64,000 bases of DNA from the NCBI GenBank assembly GCA_021234155.1, contig JAJEKV010000002.1, positions 37,323,107 to 37,387,106 on the forward strand. Direction: 5' to 3'. Under the pieces are notes generated by a model. That model searched no databases and had not been told where the DNA came from. It saw nothing but the letters and a program-made list of their open reading frames with translations. This DNA is from Isoetes taiwanensis (lineage: Eukaryota; Streptophyta; Lycopodiopsida; Isoetales; Isoetaceae). The stretch's first letter is position 1, and each line of letters starts with the position of its first letter. Shown here piece by piece: positions 56,201 through 64,000 of the stretch. A program made the position numbers and the translations under genes.

Positions 56201-58030
56201 ATGATCTCACTCTGCAATAATCCCAGCCCAGGCTGCACATCAGCTCTTGGATTTTCTTCTACATTTGAATCCAGGATTATAAGGAGGTCATTGCATTTTG
56301 GCAATGCAGGAAAGAGGCAATGCAACATCAGAAGCCAAATTGAAGAGGATAGTTTTGGGGAGATTAACAGGAGAGATCTGCTGCTGGGCTCAACAGCAGG
56401 GCTACCGTTATGGTTGATAAATCAGAGGAATGCATTGGGGGCACCAATTCTACCACCGGATCTGAGCAATTGCAAGGTTTCTACTCCAACGAACGAGCCA
56501 CAGGTAAATTGTTGTCTGAAAACAGACAAAGCATACAAGGATTTCAAAGTGCCTCCGCCCCCCAAACACCTGAGAGTCCGGCCTGCTGCGCATCTGGTAG
56601 ATCACGAATACGTGGAAAAGCATGTGAAAGCATACGAGCTTCTTAACGCATTGCCCGATGATGATAATCGCAAATTCATCAACCAGGCTTATGTCCATTG
56701 CATCATGTGCGACCATGTTCTGGTCCAACCAGGCACAGATAAGGCCTTCGATATCCATTTCAGTTGGCTTTTCCTTGCCTGGCATAGATGGTACCTCTAT
56801 TTCCATGAACGAATCCTGCAGCATTTGCTGCAAGATCCCTCCTTTTCCCTTCCATTCTGGAACTGGGATAACCAGAGAATCACTACCCCTCTGCCCAACA
56901 CCATGCCCTGCTTGTACACCCAATACAAAGTCATGAATGATTCTCTGCGTAACACTCTGCATTTGCCTCCTTCCATAGCCAATCTGTCTTGGACTCCTGG
57001 ATCCCCAGAAGGCCAGGATGATCTCGCCAAGCTCAGAGCTGACAATAATGCCATCATGTATCAGGAGCTTGTCAGCGGATCTAAGACTGCAAGTCTCTTC
57101 CATGGCGGTGCTTACCGATATGGCGATGCTGCCTCCAATTTCAACGGATCTACCAACATTGGTGGTGTTCTTGAGAACGGCGTCCATGGTTATGTCCATG
57201 TTTGGTGCGGAGCAGATAACTCTGTTATGTATAATAACGAAGATATGGGTGCTCTGTATTCTGCTGCAAAAGATCCCATCTTTTATGCCCACCATGGCAA
57301 TATTGACCGCCTTTGGACGATTTGGAGAAGTTTGGGCAGAAAAGATTTTACTGACAAAGATTGGCTGGATGCTTCGTTTGTATTTTTTGATGAATTCGGT
57401 GACCCTGTGAAGGTCTTTATCAGGGATGCTTTGACAACACAGGCTTTAGGATATAAGTATCAAAAAATGCCCACTGATTGGCTCACTGCCAGGGCCACTG
57501 AATCTGGTGCTTCAACTACTACCAAATCTAAGCTCAAGGCTGTGAAAATACCAGAATTTGGGACCAAATCAGCAGGCAAGTCTCAAGAATTAACAGATCC
57601 GTTTAGCTCCAGCATCAAACTGCCTCAGAAGAAAACCAAGGTCTCCTTAGGACCAGCAAGTAGCAGTGAGAAGTCAGCTATGGCAGCCGAAGCTGTTGCA
57701 GAGAATGATGGAGGAGAAACAGTTCTGCTCATCCAGGATATTGAATTGCCCATGAACAAATTTGTTGCATTTGATGTTTACATTAATCTGCCAGATGCTG
57801 ATGTGAATACTAGGAAGAACATCAAAGAATATGCAGGAAGCTTTGTACGCCTGCCTCACATGAGCTCTGGATCTGAAACTATGACGCACACTGTGAATGT
57901 TAGACTCGGCATTGGTGAGACTTTGGAAGATTTGGGTATAAAAAGTGGAGATAGCTTTGTTGTGACCTTGGTGCCTAGAGGTGGAGGTTCTTCCATTGTC
58001 ATCAAGGGATTTGATGTTGAATTTGAGTAG
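56201..58030 (+). CDS. PPO: Polyphenol oxidase (catechol oxidase), plastid-targeted
   Basis: A single-exon gene of 609 residues that would oxidise o-diphenols to o-quinones with a dinuclear copper centre. The start (ATG 56201, context GACCATGA) opens a Ser/Arg-rich transit-like leader. Residues 57-66, RRDLLLGSTA, form a twin-arginine thylakoid-lumen signal followed by a hydrophobic stretch. CuA ligands are His 166, His 186 and His 195 in VHCIMC and HFSWLFLAWHRWY; the Cys after the first His fits the family thioether. CuB lies in HGYVHVW (His 329 and 333) and DPIFYAHHGNIDRLW (His 364/365). A C-terminal DWL region (DKDWLDASFVFFDE) and a KFDV-type domain (NKFVAFDVYINLPD) complete the usual plant architecture and length. 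No break is visible. It is isolated among repeats, so regulation cannot be read. Confidence 0.95.
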   Translation: MISLCNNPSPGCTSALGFSSTFESRIIRRSLHFGNAGKRQCNIRSQIEEDSFGEINRRDLLLGSTAGLPLWLINQRNALGAPILPPDLSNCKVSTPTNEPQVNCCLKTDKAYKDFKVPPPPKHLRVRPAAHLVDHEYVEKHVKAYELLNALPDDDNRKFINQAYVHCIMCDHVLVQPGTDKAFDIHFSWLFLAWHRWYLYFHERILQHLLQDPSFSLPFWNWDNQRITTPLPNTMPCLYTQYKVMNDSLRNTLHLPPSIANLSWTPGSPEGQDDLAKLRADNNAIMYQELVSGSKTASLFHGGAYRYGDAASNFNGSTNIGGVLENGVHGYVHVWCGADNSVMYNNEDMGALYSAAKDPIFYAHHGNIDRLWTIWRSLGRKDFTDKDWLDASFVFFDEFGDPVKVFIRDALTTQALGYKYQKMPTDWLTARATESGASTTTKSKLKAVKIPEFGTKSAGKSQELTDPFSSSIKLPQKKTKVSLGPASSSEKSAMAAEAVAENDGGETVLLIQDIELPMNKFVAFDVYINLPDADVNTRKNIKEYAGSFVRLPHMSSGSETMTHTVNVRLGIGETLEDLGIKSGDSFVVTLVPRGGGSSIVIKGFDVEFE

Positions 58031-59170
58031 CTTGTGCTCAAATATATCACCTAAATAAGAACTTATATACGCGCTAAGTTGGAGTTGTGTAAGTGAATTT
58101 CTTGCGGTTGGTTCTTAGACCACTTGATACTAGAGGTTCGAGAACATAAGTGATCCTTAGTACAATGATTTATGTGAAATCATGTTTGCTAAATTGCATG
58201 TTAGTTTGGCTTGTCAAGCAATGTTGTATCATTCACATGCGTACCGCCTACATGTCTCTACTTTGATTTTCTTTTTTTCCTATTGCGCAGCATTTTGTAA
58301 TTGGTTCTAAACAAGTGAACATCAATCTGCATATGTGACAATGGCTTCTGCTATTGTGAGCACATAGCCAACTCTTTTATTTACTTAAGTTCCAAGAGGT
58401 GCACCTATTATAAGAGATATGCCATCTGCATGCAAGGGGTCGGCAAAAACCCCCTTGTATATGCCTAAATACCAAAAGTGCTTACATCTCAAGTCCAAAA
58501 AAGTATTGATGTTATGATAGTAACCTGATGGACATTGGATATCCATAATACACAATAGCCCACTATGTAAACAAACTAGTAAAAGCCTTGCATAGTTTAC
58601 TAGCCAATAAATTACGGTTGCTACTATGTAAACAAACTAATAAAACCCTTGTATGCTTAATTAGCCAATAAACCAATGTTGCTACCATATAAACAAACTA
58701 GTAAAACCCTTGTATATTTTAAGTTGCTATGTGCACCTTTCTTGTAGCCCACAAAAACAATGTTTACAATTGGTAATTATGTACAATAGATAACTAGCTT
58801 TGTAGTAAATGCTTTAGACTTTATGTGGACGTTCGTTGGTTTTCATTGTTTCAGCCGATGTTTCATAAATTAACTGGAAACCTTTGGTATGCTGGGCGTT
58901 TTCATTTGTCCATCATAAAGGCGCTATAGATGCTCTTTATGGCAATGCTATAATGTAGCGGGCATCATAACTGCTACGAACATGATTTGCAAGCCGCGAT
59001 TTCGCCAATAGCTAATTATGTAACGCCGTAGCTTTTAGTAGCCAATAAACCAAGGTTGCTATTTTGTAAATAAACTAATAAAACCCTTGTATGTTTAAGT
59101 AGCCAATAACCCAAGGTAAACCCTTGTATGTTTAAGTTGTTGTATGCCTCTTTCTTGTAGCCCACAATGA
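58031..59170 (+). repeat. Dispersed repeat family with tandem AAACAAACTAGTAAAA units
   Basis: Units of about 60 bp holding TATGTAAACAAACTA, TAAAACCCTTGTAT and TAGCCAATAAACCA recur at 58565-58720 and 59035-59140. The block 58680-58840 (CTTGTAGCCCACAAAAAC, TTTACAATTGGTAATTA) is present inverted at 44740-44880 and in part at 59140-59170 and 61620-61690. Probably an uncharacterised transposon family. The first 500 bases after the oxidase stop hold its 3' flank, with no clear poly(A) signal. Confidence 0.75.
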
Positions 59171-59431
59171 AGTTAGTCCGTTTTTTCTGGCTTAATTCAC
59201 TCTTTATCAACGGCATTCCAATAATGCGGAATGGAACTTTGGGTTCACCCATCTCTACCGAATCGGGTCAGCCTGTGTAGCGTTTTTTTGAAGTTAAGTT
59301 CTTCGCCGAGCTCGCCGAGTCAGTGGTGGGATTCACAGTCTGCTTAGCTGCCCTAATCGTGGATTCAAATGTCTATTCGGTTTTGCCGCAGGATTCCACA
59401 AAACCGCTCCGGTTGATCCGTTTCCTTCCGG

Positions 59432-59575
59432 GATGAAGAAAAAGCCGCCTCGCTTTGATCCGCTTCTTCCGCTTGATTTGTTCTTCGATAAAGAAAAAGC
59501 CGCCCCCTCGCTTGATCCGTTCTCGCATGAAGAAAAGCGACTCATCCGCAGATGGTGGAAGGCAACTACTACGTA
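59432..59575 (+). other. Small open frame made of degenerate repeats
   Basis: ATG 59432 opens a 47-residue frame. It contains FDPLLPLD, then SLDPFSHEEKR, within three imperfect repeats of GATGAAGAAAAAGCCGCC/TTGATCCG. It could be an exon fragment of a gene or merely a repeat. No family recognised. Confidence 0.25.
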
Positions 59576-59819
59576 GCTTCACGATGGAAAGATGCTCGGT
59601 GAGCTCGTGAGCTTCACCCGCATTTGTTCGAGTTTCAATCAATCACCTTGCATGTAAAGCTTCTAAGATCCGGCCGAATCATTAAGCATACGTGAAGCTT
59701 CAATCAATCCTCTTTCATAAAATCTAAAGCTTCGGCCATCCGGCCGAGCAAAACGCCCTAACTTCTATTAGAATGAGGTTAATTTATTCCGGCTTAGATT
59801 CCCGCCAGTCTCACTGAAA

Positions 59820-60740
59820 ACTCCTGAATGGAGGCCCCAACTCCATTCCCCATACAAAAATCAAGTGTTTACAATTGGTGTTATATTTTATTTATACAAT
59901 AGATGCTAAGGTGAATCTTTTAGCAATACGGTGATTTTGTATGGGGAAAAGAAATTAGATCTATTCCATTCAACGGGTCCCGAACGGTAGTCGGAGCTGG
60001 GTCACCTACTGAATGGGAAACGGGACCCAATGTTTTTCCCCATCAATATGGAAGCCAGTATAAAATTTCCCCTTTCCCCTCGGCGTCATAGCCGCCGCTG
60101 ATGCGCCGTGCGGATGGAGGCTGCTGATGCCGTGGACGCCACAAAGGACGCTCTCAACCAGCTCTTCGCCAAGAAGTATTCGGCAAGAACGTAAACTCAA
60201 AGACTCCATTGTGGTGGCTAGAAATAGTGAGTTCTTCAGCTTTTGGCATATTATCGAAAGCATTTTCCAAAGAACACTAATTGAGATCTGGTAAAATCCT
60301 CAAGAAATAACCACCGCGGATCTGGGTTTAAATGAAGATTTGGTGTGCACTGAAGATTTGCGTAATCGAAGATCCTGTAGACCTCGAAAAATTTCCGCTT
60401 GCACTGGCGATTTGCCTGGAAGATCCAGCACTTCGACCATGAATCTCTAAAGATGCCTAAGACTCCGCGACTCTCAAGATTTGCCTACGTATTTATTTGT
60501 TTGGGTACTCTGCAAGCGCATGGATGGCGGAGGCGTATGGATGTTTTATGGCTAAGGAGGCGATGGCGAAGAAAAAGGAAACGCAAAGGGAGCGTAGGAA
60601 GGGACGAAGATCTCCTCAAGAAAAACCGAGAAAAAAATGAGAAAACAGGGAAACCCGCTAAACCAAATATCCTAATTGGAAGACCCAACTTCCATTCCTA
60701 TTGTAGGAGCCGAACACGCGTCACAGCTTAATGGACGCCG
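59820..60740. other. Possible small element with inverted arms and a short exon-like frame
   Basis: CCCATACAAAAATC (about 59848) and GATTTTGTATGGG (about 59933) are inverted copies. GGAGGCCCCAACTCCATTCC near 59830 resembles GGAAGACCCAACTTCCATTCC near 60679. Between them ATG 60115 opens a 26-codon frame (MEAADAVDATKDALNQLF...) that looks protein-like but ends at TAA. It could be a non-autonomous DNA element with a captured exon; unproven. Confidence 0.3.
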
Positions 60741-60769
60741 TGGAATAAATGCACTCCGCTTCCATATTG

Positions 60770-62030
60770 AGTTTGTCCATTATGAATATGCTATAGGCAT
60801 TCCGTATTGCTTTTTATAGCAATGACATATTTTAAAGTGGGGAAGACAATCACATGAACATGATTGCAGTTGCTCGTTATATATTTTTTATGCTCTCTCA
60901 AGTGCTTTGATTATGATCAATAGTGAGATCCGTATATGATAATTATGTAATCACGTCAGCTTTATAATAAACCAGAAATTCCTGCTTCTAGAATTTGATT
61001 TAGGTTGACATTCATATATTAGCATTATAAAATGAAGAGAGAGTCTCTAAGTACCTTCCTATAGCATTTACATAATAGTATGATTTTAATATGAAATGAA
61101 ATTAACTGAAATGAAATGAAATAAAATGGAATGAAACTATGAATGATGATCTGCATGTCGGGCTTTATTAGATGTTTGCCATGTAAGAACATGTGGAAAA
61201 TCAAAGCTCTAAGTGTTTTTTTGTTGGGGGGAAGAAAGTATTTGATTTTTTGTTAACGTAGAAGTAATGTGTTATGAAACTACAAGCAAACAAAAGAAAT
61301 ACATGAGCAACATACAAAGAAAACTCAAGGTGATACGATGTCATGACAAAATATAGATAGAAAATACAAGAATTGGAGCTACATAGCTCAGGACTGGCGA
61401 CCATATGATATATATATGGTCTAGATAGCTCAAACTGGCAACCATATGATGTGTCTATGGTCATCACATAATGTTGATATTGTGGAAGAGGCGTTTACTT
61501 ATAAGAAGTCACCTAAATAGAGCCTATTTATATATGCATCACTAATGCAATCTTTCTAGTTCAACACTTGAGAAGCATTAGATTTTGCACTGCATTGCAT
61601 CTGACATTGCATTAAATCTAAACATGGGGCCAAGGTTGCTAATGTATAAACAAACTAGCAAAATCTTGTATGTTTTAGCTGCACCCTACCCTTTTCTATA
61701 AACAAGTGATAGTATTATATTTGGATTAAGTATTGTAAATTATTGGCATTGAACTTCTCTTTTGGTCTTTATGGTAATGTTAAAATGAAAAGTGGGCATG
61801 ATAACCACAAGGACAACATGAGTGCGCTTGCATTGTTTAACATTATTCTCTTTTTAAGTTCCCTCGTGTGTATTTATGAACCCTATATATTTTTACATTT
61901 CTATACTTAGTTATATCACGTGAGCCTTGTATCATCCTAATAATAAACCAAAAAGTCCACTTCTAGAAAATTCTTGGTTTTATTTATGCTGACATTCACA
62001 CATGTAGCATTATAAAATGAAGAGAGAATA
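60770..62030. repeat. Diverged duplication, about 980 bp apart
   Basis: 60770-61040 and 61750-62030 share ATAATAAACCA, TTCTAGAA, TTGACATTCA/CTGACATTCA and AGCATTATAAAATGAAGAGA in the same order. Non-coding. Confidence 0.75.
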
Positions 62031-62504
62031 TATGAGTGCATTCATATCCATACTTACTCATAATAATTGCATGTGTTGCAATGCTTTAATAGTTGTTTGT
62101 CATATTGGAAATGGGGATCACCTAGCCCCAGAATGCCGATCTCTACAGTTGAATCGCTGCCGACATCTTCTGATAAGGTGCAAGCATGTTTCTAATTGTG
62201 TTTTTTTACTTGCACATATTAGCTTAACTTTTACATTTTAAAATATCTGTCTAAAATACTATTGTTTTGAAATACATAACAACCAAGTATCAGCTCTTGT
62301 ATTTAAAATAAGTTTACCCCTAGGACACTCCTAACGTACTTAAAGAAGTCAGCTAGCAACGCCAAACTGTAAATGGCATCCAATATAAGCTACAAATTCT
62401 TACATGTAAATACCAATACAAAACTAGTGCTCGAACTTGCCAATAATCAAAACTAGTCCGGGACATAAACAACACGCACCAAAGACCCAGGGGATTCACC
62501 TTTA

Positions 62505-63060
62505 TGTTTTGGATATGGGATCTGTGTTTCTAGGATTAGGCGAAAACCCTCTATCTACACCAATTATCTTTACATATATCCCCTATGAAAATATTTCTAC
62601 CCATCGTAAGACGATAATTTATATAGATCTAAAACTATAATCAACTTTTAGTTTAATAGTTGTTAGAAATAATTTTATTTAAATGATTTGTTGGACATTT
62701 AAACATTGAATTGTAATTAGATGGGACAATATCCCCTTCTTATGAAATTATATAAGCTGTTTTTTTGTGAGGTGGCACGAAAAAAACGCGGATACATGTA
62801 TTTGGGGTCATCTCGTTTCTAGGATTAGATGAAACCCTTTATCTACTCCACCAATTATCTTTACATATATCCCCTATAAAAATATTTCTACTCATTGTAA
62901 GACAATAATTTATATAGATCTAAAAGTATAATCAACTTTTATATTTAGTTTAATAGTTGTTATAAATAATTTTATTCTATAATTATATGGGACAATATCT
63001 CCTTTGTATGAAATTATATAGGTTGTTCTTTTGTGAGGTGGCACTAAAAACGTAACGTGG
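62505..63060. repeat. Tandem duplication, unit about 290 bp
   Basis: 62510-62770 and 62810-63060 share TTTCTAGGATTAG, AATTATCTTTACATATATCC, TTTATATAGATCTAAAA and TTTTGTGAGGTGGCAC. They differ by substitutions and short indels. Non-coding. Confidence 0.88.
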
Positions 63061-64000
63061 ATTTGAGGGGGAGGAGAGATTTTCACATAGAAAATGGTTT
63101 TTGAATGAAGCGCGATGGAAAAAGGGGACGACAGAATTGACAAGAGAAGATCGTTTGACCTTACGGATGAAACTTAATAGAGAGACAACATTAAAGATTA
63201 ACAAGAGGACAAAGCGGAGGAAGATAAGATAGCAAGATAAAGATAAAGATAAAGATAAGATGTGCTATAAAGACAAAGATAAAGATAAAGATATAAAGAT
63301 AAAGATAAAGCATAAAGATAAAGATGAATTTTTACGCCCACTCTGAACCCAACTAAGTTATTGGGACGACGCATGGCAACAACCCATCTAAAACCCTGGT
63401 GACCAAAGTCTCCATCACCAAACACAATAACCAAATATAGACTACCAAGAAGAAGATAATGCTAATGCTATTGGTAATTTTGTGCTTCTAAAATTATCTA
63501 GACATAGCCAGTCCAAGGATTGGAAGGATTGGATAAAGATAAAAAATCAAAGGTAAGAAGTTTGTACGTTCTGATTTTTTTGCTTGGCGATGGTAACACT
63601 GAGATTTGAAGGAGAAATTGAGGCAAACGACTGTAGGTTCTTCATATGTATAATAAGTAGGGATTGTTTTAGTTCAAAACTGAGGCAAGTTTAACCCAGA
63701 AGTAAGTGGCCGTTGAAAATCACATTAATTTTCAGAGAAGACGTAGGTTGAAGACATAACAAGAATGTGTGTCTATGAAGTTCGTGTGTTATGGTACAAG
63801 CTCGGGGGTGTGGCTCAGAGGACTTGCAGAAGAAACACGAATGCAATCGTAGATTTTAACTCATAGATGATCCTAATTTAACTAAAGGTTGTTCCTTTTC
63901 CAAAAGGTTTAGTAGTATAAATAAGATTCCCAATTCTAAGCGTAGGGATAAGTTAAAGAAGAGAATGTTTCCCTTAAAATCCAATTGCTAATTAAGAAGC
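63061..64000. other. No recognisable gene; (AAAGAT)n microsatellite
   Basis: 63235-63327 is an imperfect AAAGAT array. The remainder to the window end has no convincing coding sequence. Confidence 0.5.

Noticed and set aside
56450-57295. 281-residue minus-strand frame opposite the oxidase gene
   Set aside because: It is the shadow of the conserved oxidase coding strand.

Overview
This window looks like nuclear DNA of a land plant. It is AT-rich and gene-poor, built mostly of old and young transposable elements, with GT-AG introns, TATA boxes and one intact plastid-type polyphenol oxidase gene. The DUF7869-like and ParB/FCP1-like pseudogenes belong to gene families I associate with non-flowering plants (moss, fern, lycophyte or gymnosperm). 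That placement is an inference, and I cannot name the species.

Layout. (1) 0.88-11.4 kb: a 10.5 kb LTR retrotransposon with 1.56 kb LTRs, a primer-binding site and a polypurine tract, but no recognisable pol. Between its LTRs it carries a divergent histone H3 gene (3.38-4.56 kb) with its own TATA box, a MART start, a splice donor, an intact histone fold and a poly(A) signal. Five nested palindromes, most spaced about 212 bp apart, flank it. (2) 16.57-20.59 kb: a minus-strand Copia element with clear LTRs and a GAAAT target duplication. Its reverse transcriptase is deleted and its RNase H segment is duplicated in front of gag. (3) 23.2-24.3 kb: scattered minus-strand ankyrin-repeat exons. 25.39 kb: an isolated Helitron 3' end, beside four phase-consistent exons of a gene I do not recognise. 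(4) 28.3-33.1 kb: a four-exon minus-strand pseudogene joining a ParB-like domain to an FCP1/NIF-like HAD phosphatase domain. All three of its introns, and the nearby 34.5-34.8 kb region, carry copies of a palindrome close to AATTCACGCCWGGCGTG. Next to it lie an acidic ORF (35.1-35.6 kb), a transposon-associated DUF8039-like exon (33.65-33.9 kb) and a decayed DUF7869-like ORF (37.7-40.4 kb). (5) 41.4-43.1 kb: a 5'-truncated LINE with target duplication. (6) 46.07-54.96 kb: two related non-autonomous Helitrons abutting head to tail; the first carries intron-containing fragments of a plant protein kinase. (7) 56.2-58.0 kb: the intact polyphenol oxidase gene. (8) 58.0-64.0 kb: short dispersed and tandem repeats.

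The most likely new biology is the retroelement-borne H3-like (partly CENH3-like) histone with its palindrome array. Next is the ParB/FCP1 gene whose introns are seeded with one short palindrome family. Only the polyphenol oxidase and possibly the acidic ORF look like intact ordinary genes; nearly everything else is mobile or broken. All identifications come from reading motifs; no database search was possible.
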